DNA of 64,000 bases from Neodiprion pinetum (Eukaryota; Arthropoda; Insecta; Hymenoptera; Diprionidae), in contig NC_060232.1 of assembly GCF_021155775.2 (NCBI RefSeq), forward strand, positions 39,908,089 through 39,972,088, read 5' to 3'. A model generated the notes under the pieces. That model searched no databases, was not told where the DNA came from, and was given only the letters and a program-made list of their open reading frames with translations. Made by a program: the position numbers and the translations under genes. Positions 47,916-59,842 of this stretch are shown here, one piece after another. Each line of letters starts with the position of its first letter. The first letter of the stretch is position 1.

Positions 47916-48958
47916 GAAATTCTGTGTCGCAAGTAAAGTTTTGGTGATTAACCTTTCGTTACTCACGCTTTGTTGCCCAACGAATTTCATCGCACGACAA
48001 GCACTGTGCCGCCCATGTTAAATGAAACACGACGTTGCCGCGTCACAAGACAGTAATGAAATGTTTCTATTATACAGCTTAATTGTTTATTTTGAAAATA
48101 AATATATCGAACATAATTACCTCTAAATCTCAGACTACGTATACACACTGCATGTATCGGTCATCTTTACTGTCAGCAGAGAGGTTTTGAGTGAAGCTTG
48201 GCAAAGAGGTACGAAAAATTGAATCGATGATTCAACTTACATAATGAGCACTGTGCCGCTTTTTCACGATCTTGTTGAAAATGAATCTACTTTTCTTATA
48301 CATTAAATAAATACTTATTAATTATGAGTATATCTGAAGATAGTGAGCATTGCGAAGAGAGAATTGGTAAAGTATGAAGTCACAATTATCCATATAATCA
48401 CGTATATTGCGATTTTTGTCTAAAGGGCAGCCTCGTGCTCATAGTACGCGTAACGAAAGATTAAATACAATCCGGTAATCGCGTGGTATAGATGGCCAAC
48501 CAATTAATTCGACAGCCGTTTGAAATTTAGTCTTCATAAGGTTTTATTGGAAGAAATATTCATGTGGTATGTTGAAAATGTATCTTCATAATTGCATTAA
48601 TATCAGAAGGTGAGGAAGTGTTTGGCAAACAAGTGACAATCGGTTTCTCATACTCTAATTAATGACAACAATAGTCTCCAGCTCCAGCCAAGTCGCGCCC
48701 TATTGTAAGAACAATCTCACTCACATCAAATAGATGAAAATAATGTACAACAAATTTGGAATATTTTATTCATTCAGGGTAGTATTTTTTGAAAATTAAA
48801 GGAAAATATAAAAACCACGAGTCACGTCTTAATTTAAAAATAATTTGGTTGGCCATTTCTTGCCTGGATTATGGAAGGTCGCATGAAATAATTGAGCAAA
48901 ACACTCTTGATTTTTATCAGTTTACTTTATTTTTAGAAAAGAAAAAAGCACACCTAGA
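47916..48958. other. Spacer between the palindrome and eL13
   Basis: AT-rich; no coding exon or RNA gene recognised. The last part is 3' flank of the ribosomal protein gene. Confidence 0.5.
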
Positions 48959-49934
48959 TTACTTCTTGGCTTTCTTCTCTTTGGGGGCCTTGGTAACGTC
49001 GTCAGGGTTTTCAGCAGCATCTTTAACACGTTTTGCACGTATACCAACAAGACGAGCGTCGGCTCTAGCTTTACGCAGAGTAATATAGGCAGAGAATTTC
49101 TTCTCTTCGTCCGTAACTATGCGTGCCTTAGCCTTAGCAGGTGCTTGATGTCTGACTGGCATCACTTCGCCCTTTATTTGAGATGCAACCTTACGCTCCT
49201 CCTCCGTTGCTTCTCCCTTCTTGATCTGTGAACATTCATATCGATGTGTTACACATTATGGATAGAAACAGCAGGTATATTCAGCAAAAAAAAATAAGGA
49301 TTGACATCAATGACATTTTGCATAGAACGGCAATAAGAATTATCTAATTTTCGAAACACAAAATTAGATGCATACCTTCTTCTCATTGATCGGGAAGAGA
49401 ATCAACTTGGCTCTGTATTCTTTGAGCCGTTGTGCATTCGTCTGCAGAGACTCGACAGACTTGTTTCGTCTGCGATGGTCAACGGCGATACCAATAGTCC
49501 TCGCAAACTTCTTGTTAAGTCCAGCACTTTTCAACTCTTCTAAAGTAAATCCTTTGCCTGCTCTGACCTTAGCATGGTAACGGAAGGTTGGGCAATGGAC
49601 AATTGGCCTCAACAATGAAGCAGGTCTGTGAATTAAGGACAAAATATGACCATAGCACAGCAATGTTTTGCACATCATGTACAAGGGGGCAAAAGCCAAA
49701 AGACAGGAGTGTTCACCACTGTGGTATTGAAATATTATCTTGAAACGACAGGTAAGACTTATCCTCTGAATGAAATGTCTAATAATATTACCTGGGAGCT
49801 ACTGCACGTGCTTTCTTGATGCGATTTTGTTTCCTGCGGTATTTGCGGGCAGGCTGGTTAAACCAGGTCTTCACAAATCGTTGCCAATCTTTATGGAAGT
49901 GCCCATTCGGGATCATATTATTGCGCTTACCCAT
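48959..49934 (-). CDS. RpL13: Large-subunit ribosomal protein eL13
   Basis: Predicted 219-aa cytosolic 60S ribosomal protein. Coding exons on the minus strand: 49792-49934, 49376-49625 and 48959-49225; phases agree. The start MGKRNNMIPNGHFHKDWQRF is diagnostic and is followed by VKTWFNQPARKYRRKQNRIK, RPIVHCPTFRYHAKVRAGKG, FTLEELKSAGLNKKFARTIG and IAVDHRRRNKS. The Lys-rich tail ends KEKKAKK. Length equals that of other insects. The ATG lies just inside an exon (acceptor tgtgcag at about 49953), so a non-coding first exon probably lies upstream. Introns of 150 and 166 nt showed no convincing snoRNA. Confidence 0.97.
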
Positions 49935-50903
49935 CTTGGCACTACTGCACAACAAAACTTTTGTTAAAGAAGTTAAGGACAATAGACATGAAATCAGCAA
50001 TGAAACAATATCATTAATTTATAATCGCGTGACCAGATTTGCTTAGAACGATCGGAAACGAGTGTATAATTCAAAGTTATTGTACACAGTGTATACAGCG
50101 GGATTATAGGTTAGGTTAGGATAGGTTATGTTTTCCGTCACGTCTGTCACTCAAGATCAGGTATAAGGAGTAACATAAGTAATAGAGTTATTTGTATATT
50201 AGATCAAGTCCGGGGTCTGAGCAACCATGCTGTGATAGTAGCATTCAAGTCAAATAAGAAAGACTGAAATATTCAACTCGACAATCTTGGTCGTCGAATC
50301 GAATCTTGCGTATTACAAAGTTTAAAACTTTTTCTTATTATCAGGATAAATATGTAGAGCGTATCATACACGTGAATTCAGTCGAGAATTTTCACTGCAC
50401 CGTAATATCTGAAAAACGGTGTGATCGCGAGGATATAGATTGATTTTACGTCAAGAAAATAGCCTTACCACCTTGTTTAAGGCAGCACACCGGAAAAGGA
50501 GCAAACTCGGAAAGACGGAAGTAACGATGTTCGAAAAGAATTCAAAGTCAAAATGAGATCTGTGTACGGTATAGAAATCAAAATATTTGATATATTATAG
50601 TTTTGTGCTCCAATAATTCCTGGTTATCAAGTTTATTAGTAGTGTAAATATTTCAGGAAACTTCACAGCGAATTGGCGGAAACTTGATTTTACACACTAC
50701 TAGAACTTCACTTTTGTTTGAACCAATGGCAAGGTCGGAGTCGTGCTCAAAGCATGCTCAAAGCGGTGTTCGAAGTGTACAACAAAAACTTTGAGGTTAA
50801 AGTAATATATGCATTCCCCGTCGCTTCTACGTTTTGAATTTCTTCGAATCGAGCAAAGCGATACACACACGAAATGCATTACAAGGGCTTGTACTCGTCG
50901 AAA
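49935..50903. promoter_or_regulatory. Divergent promoter region of RpL13 and mitochondrial LeuRS
   Basis: The two genes are head to head, with about 970 nt between start codons. It should include the non-coding first exon of RpL13. A GGTTAGGTTAGGATAGGTT tract lies at about 50109-50127. Confidence 0.5.
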
Positions 50904-53900
50904 ATGATTACCAGATTACTCGCCAACAAATTTATCCAGCATATTTCAACGAGACATATGTCAACTGGACTGAATCTATGGGTATACGGCTTTCTTTTAC
51001 CAAACGAATCGGATGTGTTTCGAAAATGTTCAGTCAGTTCCACAGCAAAATTGATGCATAGGAAATATCTCGTACTTCATACATGTTTTCCGCGTATTCC
51101 TATTTATGTAAGGAAACCTAACGTCATCAATGATTTTCCAGGAGCATGACGTCAATCCCGAGATAAAACATAAAATTGAACAACATTGGAAGCATAAACT
51201 GAGAGACGATCTCTTCAATGCACATGACCACTCTAAAGAAAAATTCTATGTTCTATCAATGTTTCCTTATCCGTCAGGCCAGCTACACATGGGCCATGTC
51301 CGAGTATATTCCATCAGTGACACGATAGCTCGATTCTATAGAATGAGAGGCAAGCAACTTTTGTTTAAAAACTTACAAGTGTGAAAGTAGAGAACATTCA
51401 CCGCCTCCTCTTGTTTTAACATGCTAATTCTTCACATATTTGAAGTAACTTTGTAATTAAAGATAGGTTTTAGGTAAAAACGTGCTGCATCCAATGGGTT
51501 GGGATGCGTTTGGCTTGCCTGCTGAAAATGCAGCTATGGAACGTGGTTTGGATCCTGCTGCGTGGACCGAAGACAACATTAAGAAGATGAGAGTTCAAAT
51601 GGACCGACTGGGATGTTCGTTTGATTGGGAATGTGAACTAGCAACGTCTAATCCAGATTACTATAGATGGACTCAGGAATTATTCATAAAATTGTTTGAA
51701 AACGGTTTAGTTTATCGTAAGGAGGCATTGGTAAATTGGGATCCTGTGGATCAAACTGTGCTTGCAGATGAACAAGTCGATGATAATGGCTGTTCTTGGA
51801 GATCAGGTGCCAAAGTTGAGAAGAAAATTCTCAACCAGTGGTTTATCAGGACAACTGCCTTTGCCAAGTGAGCCTATATTCCAGCACATTGCCTTTGTAT
51901 GGTTAAAATTAAATTTCTTTTGTTAAACTTTTGTGTCTACACTAGGCCGTTGCTGGATGGTCTGAACGATCCTGAGTTGAAAGGATGGCGAGATGTGATA
52001 AATTTGCAAAAACACTGGATAGGGGAATGCAATGGCCTTTCCATAGACTGTCGTTTAGTTTCTGATGATCCGAGTTATCCTAAAACAATCACTCTTTGGA
52101 CGGACAAGCTGGAATCGATCGAAGATGCGAAGTTTGTCGCTGTGTCATCAGGCAGTTTTCTGGATAAAATCGAGGGGTCCAAAGATCCAAATGATGTATT
52201 CAAGTTATTGAATACACGCGCAGTCAATCCTTTCAACAATAAAATGCTACCGATTTATGTCACAGATGCTATAGAGTATGATTTGTTTACCGACAGCCAC
52301 ATTGGCATTCCGACCTCGTCAGATACTGATGCAGAATTATGTAAGACTTTTGGGATAGACTTTGAGTTGAAACACAAGCTATCATCTAGTCAGATTGAGG
52401 AAAAGCGAGCAGAGATATTGAAGAAAGCAACAGATTTAAATATCGGTAGATATCCTGTGAGTTCAAAGTTGAGAGATTGGTTAATATCTCGTCAACGTTA
52501 TTGGGGAACACCAATTCCAATTGTCCATTGTGAGCACTGCAAAGTTCAACCGGTTTCCAGGGATCGGCTTCCAGTGGTTTTGCCAAAGTTAAATATCACT
52601 ACAAAATCAGGAAAATCCCCTCTGCTACAAGCTACCGAATGGCTGGAAACAAAGTGTCCAAAATGTGGTGGAAAGGCAACTAGAGAAACTGACACTATGG
52701 ATACATTTATGGACAGCTCTTGGTATTTCATGAGATACATAGATTCTAAGAACAATACCGACATGTTTTCCAAGGAAACGGCTAAGGAAATGTTACCTGT
52801 TGATTTATACATCGGTGGAAAAGAACATGGTACATACATTATTTATTCTAAGGGAGTATGCGATTTACGTACCTCAAAATTGTTCATGATAAAAAAGAGT
52901 CGATATTTCATGCTCTTGTCTCAGTCGATTAATGAAATAAGAACAATAAACAAAATCAAAACTTTACCGAAGGACAGCGCGGAATACGTTGTAACTTCTA
53001 GAAGGCAGCTCTGTTCTCAATAGACATTTTAAAATATTGAAGACTGCAAAAGTATAAAGTTAACTTCCCTTTTCTTAATGATTGTTACATGAAAATTTTA
53101 CAAGTTTTCTTATATTACTTAGTTTAAAAGATTGAATGGTATTGTTAAAAAGTTGATGTTTAAAATTTTACAGCTGTTCTGCATCTATATTACGCGAGGT
53201 TCATCAGTCACTTTCTACACTCCCAAGGCTTAGTACCGACACGAGAACCTTTTCAACAGCTGCTAGTCCAAGGAATGGTAAATGGTCAAACATATCGTGT
53301 ACAAAGTACCGGAAAGTACCTAAAAGCAGATGAAGTTGAGAAGAAGGGGAAGAACAAATTTGTGCACAAAGAATCAGGAAGTCCTGTGGTTGCTGCCTGG
53401 GAAAAGATGTCCAAATCTAAATACAATGGCGTCGATCCTGCAGACATATTTAATGAACATGGAACAGATATGACCCGATTAATTATCTTAGCAGAGGTGG
53501 CTCCAACATCGCCTCGAAATTGGTCAACACTCAGTAAGTGAATATTAGATATTTCTGTTTCATAATCTGATCAATTCCTGAAATAGTTTCGGTCAAATTT
53601 AGTGACTTTCTACAATGTTGATAGCATTCCCGGGTATCATCAAGTGGCAGCATCGATTGTGGCTGACGATAAGAAACTTTATACAAGGACGGAAAGCGTT
53701 GACTCCTGAACAATTGGATACAATACCCAATGAAGATAAATTTGTAGAACAAGAGAACATTTTGTTCGACGCTAGAAATTATTATATAAAAGGGGTTACT
53801 AAAAACATAATGTGTACTCGTCAATTAAGTGTCGCCATATCAAAAATGCAAGGACTTACGAATAGGTAGGATACGAATTTTGGCACATACTAAGAAAAGG

Positions 53901-54796
53901 TTATTCAATATTTTTGAAAGTGAGAATTCTGCCTGGATAAAATAATAATTTATTTCTTGATTGCATCAGCATACGCAGATCTGCTCCAGATGTTATAGCG
54001 CAAGGCTGTGAATATGAGAGAACCTTAGCAGCACAAGTAATAATGCTCGCTCCATTTGCTCCGCACTTTGCTTCAGAGTTGTGGGCTGGGTTCTGTTCAG
54101 CGCCTCATCTCACAAGTAATAAAAATATTCGTGAGCAAGAGATACAATGGGATAAAGGAGTGTTGCAACAAAATTGGCCAGAAATTGACATGGAGTACAA
54201 ATTGAATCTAAATGTTGTGGTAAGCTGTGATATGATACTCCATTTTAACGCAGGGATTCTTCTTCTGTTATTTGTATTTGTTTTTGAATAACTTTGGGGA
54301 ACACAATTCAACAGTACTGGTTTGACTTGAGTGAAAATATAGTCCGTGATTAATTGCTATATTCTTTTGTAATTATTTTAAGTTTAAATATTAGGAAAAG
54401 GAATAATCAAATTAAATGCAAAAAAAATTCTTTAACCAAAATAGCTCTGCTTACTGATCCCCACTTTGAAATCATTATATTTAGAACAGAAAAAAAGGGA
54501 ACAATGTCATTTCAGTATGCATATGTAGGTATAACGAATTGAAATAACTCCATGTCTACTCGCAGGTAAACAATGTAGAAGTTATGTCATTGGAAGTGCC
54601 TCGATATGTGTTGGAAAATATGACTTCCGACGACGCGGTGCGGTATACAATAGAAAGTCCAAAGTTCCAGGCATTCCTGAAGAATTGGAAAGTTGTCGGT
54701 GCTACATTTCACGCAGCGCAAGGCTTTGATGCATCCATTGAAATCAGTACCGAAAAACCAACAAAAGAATTAGAGATGCAAGAAACGGAAGTGTGA
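50904..54796 (+). CDS. LARS2: Mitochondrial leucyl-tRNA synthetase
   Basis: Predicted 881-aa class I synthetase that charges mitochondrial tRNA-Leu. Exons: 50904-50981, 51142-51349, 51474-51867, 51946-52829, 53174-53533, 53625-53865, 53970-54219 and 54566-54796. The start MITRLLANKFIQHISTRHMS is Arg/Ser/Thr-rich without acidic residues, as in a mitochondrial presequence. The HIGH-type motif is HMGH (about residues 75-78) in FPYPSGQLHMGHVRVYSISD; KMSKS is at about 599-603. Other anchors are NPMGWDAFGLPAENA-like HPMGWDAFGLPAENAAMERG, ALVNWDPVDQTVLADEQVD, DWLISRQRYWGTPIPIVHC, TDTMDTFMDSSWYFMRY and VDLYIGGKEH. The inserted CP1 region is short and diverged, as in animal mitochondrial enzymes. The intron after exon 2 has a GC donor (AG|gcaagc); only that choice preserves the RMRGKNVLHPMGWD frame. 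The short exon 1 and the 53625 acceptor are inferred from phase and alignment. Confidence 0.92.
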
Positions 54797-55160
54797 ATGA
54801 GTTAGGTGTTGACCTTACAGGTAACGTACTTCCAGATATTTGCAGACAACTATTCAAGTAACGAACAAGAATTCTTGAGAATTCGTCTGAAGTTGTGTCA
54901 AACTTCTTAATTGAGCAGTCTTGAGTTGTAGTATTTCACAAAATGTAAAAGTTTTTTATATACTACCATTGAGTAATACTCAACAGCGCAACTAAAGTCT
55001 ATTTGTAATCCAAATAGAACTCTGAACTCTGCCAGTATAAATATATCAGAGAGCAAACAAGATTTACTCTGCCATATTTTGTTAAATCGAAGTAGGAGGC
55101 AAATGAATTTAACAACGATACTGAAGCTTATGCAAAGGAGAAATAATTCGACGCAATGAA
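54797..55160. other. Convergent 3' spacer, LARS2 and GGCT
   Basis: About 360 nt of 3' UTR sequence for the two convergent genes; nothing else seen. Confidence 0.6.
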
Positions 55161-56329
55161 TTACCCAATTTCAGGTTCTCCAAGATAACCATTGTGCGGG
55201 AAAGTTTCCAGAAATTTGATGTAGTCACTTGGTATGCCACTTTCCCGAGCTCCCTTCAAAATTGTGTCCCTTGAGGGGGAAAAACATTATATTCAAATGT
55301 CTTGCCAGGAGCTACAAACTAGTTGATAAGCAGAATAATACCTGTAAGCAGCAGAAGGTCTTCTATCCTGTGGTAAAAGATTGCCGGTGAGGTGCTCCTG
55401 TGGGTTGTTGCATTGCTGGTAGACTTTGCACTTCAGAAACGAACCATTCGGTGTTTCAATATCCACAATTTTTGAAAAATACAATTTGTCCTCCACACCT
55501 TCCTGCTGATCCAAACTAGCTATGTCGGAATTATCTATTTCCCAGATAGCACCCCACACATACTCGTTTTCGGTAGGCACTATCGTTGCTGATGCTCCAT
55601 GCCATCGTTTTGAATATGTTGCAAAGTCTAGTCTGAAATCCTAGATACGCAAAGGCATGTTGAGATATTTTTTTTGACTCTGTTTCTCTTTGTGTATATT
55701 AGTAACAACGCTAAAGTATCTACCACAACAACTGAATCTTGCCTCAGAGCAATTTTTGTAACTTTTATATTTAAATTTTGATGTCTATAACACCATTGCT
55801 TCAAAATTTAACTCAGTTGGTCGAATAATTTAATCTCGTTTATGCAATCAACTCTTTCGATTTGATTTTACAACTCTGAAATTACTGAAACCTGATAGCT
55901 ATTATTCTGCATTTTGGATTGAATTTGCAAGCTTGTTATGAAATTTTTTCAGTTTCAAGAAGCGGTAATAAAAGCCTCATTTTGAAACATCAACCAGCAA
56001 AAAAATTCAAAGTGCATGTTGAGAATGCGAATTATATTTAAAGCTGATATATCTATCTTGCATTTTGTACCTAGCATATTTTATTTGGACCCATTAATCA
56101 TCTTGCAGATAAAATTCACCCTCCTATTACTAGCCTCAGTCAAGACTGATTTTCATAGTTGAGCAGTTTAAAAGGGATGAATTTTATCTGCAAAATGATA
56201 CAACCAAAGAAGCGTGCGTACCTTGAGCCGTCCGATGTCCCGTCGTACAGCAGTTGGATTATTAATGCGAATACGTTTTGCGAGCAAGTTGCTGCCGTAG
56301 GCAAAATATAGGAATTTGTTGCTGGCCAT
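55161..56329 (-). CDS. GGCT: Gamma-glutamylcyclotransferase (GGCT family)
   Basis: Predicted 171-aa cytosolic enzyme that converts gamma-glutamyl-amino acids to 5-oxoproline plus the free amino acid, in glutathione turnover. Exons on the minus strand: 56222-56329, 55342-55640 and 55161-55269, in phase. The substrate-binding loop is FAYGSNLL (YGSNL at residues 11-15). The catalytic Glu is in SLDQQEGVED (Glu83). Further family blocks are DFRLDF, RWHGASATIV, VWGAIWEID and GARESGIPSDYIKFLETFPH. Slightly shorter than the human protein (188 aa) because the C-terminal tail is trimmed. Confidence 0.93.
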
Positions 56330-57315
56330 CTCAAAGCGAGGTTAGCTATCGCTAATTTGGTATCAAAATGTGCCGCTATAAAAATTTGATAGACGTAGAC
56401 GCTACGTGAGGGGTGACAGTCATTGGGACACTTCCCCTCCAGAATTATCTGGTATCGTGTTTATTCAATTATCGTAGACTCTGCTCTGTGGTTCGTCGTC
56501 CGCTTTTTACGGTCCGTCATTATTTGGACTCGTAACAACTCAAACACGTGGACACTGACTGACCGCGCACAGGCGCACGTAACTGCAAGTATGTCCGGTT
56601 GCAGAATATGCGGCGCAATTTGATAGGACGAAATCCGCCTGTTTATAGGCAAGTGATGCGACACGACTCAACAAAGTTGCACAAATTACCTAGATACAGG
56701 CGGGCTTACCCTGTAATAATTTTACTGCAGCGCGGACAGGCTAAAGGATTCGGTAAAAATTTTAAAATACATGAATGCACCAAACCTTATGCACAATCAA
56801 TTTTTAGTCAAGCTATAAATATCGTATATTATGTTTACTTTTTAATCTAAACCCTCGAATGGTACCGACCACTACAGTTTTGTGATTCGGAATTATCTTT
56901 TATTCTGTTTGGTAAAGTAATATCTATATTACTTGGACGTGGTAGCATTGATACTTACACATTGAAATATTTTTCTTATCCAATTGAAGCAGCGATTTGT
57001 ATCATATTAGCATAGGTATAGAAATAATGGCGTGAATGAGAATTTTTGAGCATGATTATATTTGGTAAAACTCGCTCCGCTTGTTACATTGTGTACACAT
57101 ATTGTTAGATTATCAAAATGATATTAACTACGTAGTTACTGAAAGAGTATAATGTCTTACCTACTTTTAAACGTTGTAGATAGTTTTCAAAGTTAGTAAA
57201 TCGTGTACTGTATAATTTCTTCAATTATTAAGTAGTGCAAATGATGTTACGAGTATGTGTTGTCGATGATCGTAGGAGAATATGTACAGAAAAATGAGTA
57301 TAAAACGAAGGGGGG
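56330..57315. other. Spacer between GGCT and the DM-domain gene
   Basis: GGCT promoter side and 3' flank of the DM-domain gene; no coding exon recognised. Confidence 0.5.
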
Positions 57316-58832
57316 TCATTTTGTTCCGATAATTGATTCAACGCTGAAAGATATCACCGGTTTCTTTTCAAAAATCGGTGGTGCTGAGACGACGTATGAC
57401 GTTCCATGTTTACCGGACGGGTTTAAATTTTCCCGCGGACTAGTGGCTGCAAATATAAAACCACTGAGTCTTGTTTTGGATGTTTGAGCCTCATTCGAAG
57501 ACGTGTACCAAGGGGCAGCGGTTTGGTACGCCGGGTACAATGATTGGAAGTCTAAACTCTCGTCAGCAAACGTCCGTCTTTTCCGTTGTCGATCACTCGG
57601 CGATAAGGCACCCAATATCCGGGGTGCTGGCATTACTATAACAGAAAATCGCAATTTCGGTCAGAGGAATTTTTGGCATCGCTTTGGTTCTTCGAAGAAT
57701 TTGAGCGAGATATTGGTTACAGTAATCGCTAACTTAAGGGAATCGTGAACGATTACCGCAGATCGATCGAATCCGAAAATGAATAGCGATGACGTTGACT
57801 GGACCAAAAATCTCTAAAGTTTAATAAATTCCGGACATCGGTATATAGGTATATACATACATATATATATAGCTCGCACCGCCGTTGAGCTCGCACAACA
57901 GCTGTGGACAAGAGTATCACCTTTTATGATTTCCTTTCGTTGCTTTGAAACTCTAGGAATGTCAGATGTACAAAAATAACAGGATTCCGTTCCTTGGAAA
58001 AGTGATGGAAGTGATACTGTATCATTTACAAGAATAAGAATGGTAAAGACTCTGTGAAGAAGGAGGGGAGGAGGGGATCGTCCAAAGTAAACGATCGTAA
58101 AGTTATTTGGGGCTCGTTGTGTATCTACTCGGCTTAAGATGTTTGCAGAGTGATGTAAACAAAGTTTTATTGTCTCGAGGGTCGGCAAGTTGAGTGTACA
58201 TTTGCACCCTGAATTCACGTATACCTCCTATACATGTTGCACGTACACAATTTGAATTTATAAAATTCGCGTTCCCTTGAGTAAACTCGTAAATAACAAA
58301 GTAAACGTATACGTCAACTCTTATTGTTAGTTGGGTAAACAAACGCGTATGGTGGTCGAGTTACCGTACCTGCGGACTGAAGTCCTCCGCTCCCAGGCAA
58401 GGTGTTCAAGCTCAAATTTTGAGTGACGCTGATCTGCGTTTGGGTGAAGTGCAGATGATGCTGCAGATTGCGCAGTCTTCGCTGATAAGCTGCAGCGGCA
58501 CGCTGCTGATCACCAATATTATGGATTTGTCCCTCGTTTGCCAATTTCCCGGGTACGGGGAGCCGTCCATGGTCGTTGTTGTAGCCGTTTCCGTGTGCCT
58601 GTTGCTGCCGACGGAGGGCAACTTGGGCTGCCATAACCCGTTGTCGTTCGACTACCAAAAGGCAGCAGGGACAACGACAGTCCTTCCATGCGCAGGATCT
58701 TTTATGACCTTTCAAACCGGAAATCACCCCGTGATTTCTGCACCGCGCACATTTTGGACTACGGAGACGATGCTCGATCGAAGATGATGCCAACTGTCTC
58801 GTTGATGGATCGGTCGATTGATCCGTCTTCAT
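57316..58832 (-). CDS. DM-domain transcription factor, DMRT2/dmrt11E-like
   Basis: Predicted 257-aa nuclear DNA-binding protein of the doublesex/mab-3 family. The first exon (58370-58832) encodes the DM domain: PKCARCRNHGVISGLKGHKR, SCAWKDCRCPCC, then the recognition helix ERQRVMAAQVALRRQQ. All zinc-binding Cys/His residues are present. LVVERQRVMAAQVALRRQQ is typical of the DMRT2/dmrt11E group rather than doublesex. A second exon, 57316-57626, is inferred. A donor at 58369 (GCAG|gtacgg) and an acceptor at 57627 (gccag|CACC) keep frame, and that exon ends KPVISFSVESIIG then stops. Without splicing, the frame ends at 58314 (172 aa). A further 5' exon is possible. Confidence 0.8.
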
Positions 58833-59749
58833 AGTTCCTCCGAGTCTTCTTTAGGTAACGTAGGTACCTCTTTGCACTGGTACCTGAAACCTATTTCACT
58901 TTCTTCTGAACACAAGTTGCTTCCAAGTTTTTCAATTCACCGAGCTTCGACCTGCAGACTCAACTCGAATACAATCATTCGTCAAACTGTGCCAAGATCT
59001 CACTCATACGGAAGAAATTCGAGCTTTTCTTAATCAACTTTTCAGCGATACTGTATTATGTCGAGCTTCACACTGTAACACCGATTCGGTTCGTTGGGGG
59101 ATGCGTCGACTCGAGAACTAGAACCTTACTACTGGCTGACTCAACTGGTCCAAGTTTGTAGGAATTGCTCGTATAGATGAGACGTTGCAATGTATACCAC
59201 TCAATCGGAGGCTGAGAAGACTGCGTATTTTTTTAATTTTTTTTTTAAAGGAGAAGGAGGTGTGGTGTTGCCGTTGCCCCCGCCTCCATCTACGAAATTA
59301 AAAACTATTCTTAGCCATCGGTACCTCTGGTTGGCTGCGATCTCAGAGAAGCTCCGCCACTTCCGGATGCTTCCCTGGGGCATCGGGCCAATCGACCCTC
59401 CAGGATTACACTTCGTGGTTATGGGGTATATCACAATTATCAAGCGGTCCTGGCGAGTTGGAATGTCGAGTTATACCTACGCCTCCATTATACACACATA
59501 TTTCCACGTCTTTTCGTCTCCTGCGAGATTCCTTGAATTCTCCACAATTTCATAAATTGCAAGTCGCTCGTGTAGCTATCAGCTATTACACAAATATCTG
59601 TGCAGCCAAATTGTAAATTATCATTATTTTTCGGTAATTCAAGCTCAACATAGGTCAATATGAGAAGTCGAAAAACAGGAAAAGGCTCGTTTTATCCAGA
59701 AGTAAACGTAAGTGACACTATAAGTCATGAGCTTGCGGGTTTGCCTTAA

Positions 59750-59842
59750 CACTAGAACTACCAGCCAGTCAAAATGACTGGTTTTGCAATTTCATTTTAA
59801 AATTTCTATTTCACGTTACATTTTACCTCGGTAGTTCTAGAG
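59750..59842. mobile_element. Tiny TTAA-flanked MITE
   Basis: 93-bp element between TTAA copies (59746-59749 and 59843-59846). Ends are inverted: CACTAGAACTACC on the left, CTCTAGAACTACC on the right (complement). An inner hairpin, CCAGTCAAAATGACTGG, lies at about 59763-59780. TTAA suggests mobilisation by piggyBac or a similar transposase. Confidence 0.7.

Noticed and set aside
49226..49791. Intronic snoRNA in RpL13
   Set aside because: Ribosomal-protein introns often host snoRNAs, but I found no convincing paired C and D boxes or H/ACA structure in either intron.
57257..57487. 76-codon plus-strand ORF
   Set aside because: Antisense to the inferred last exon of the DM-domain gene, which is better supported by phase and by its FSVESIIG end.
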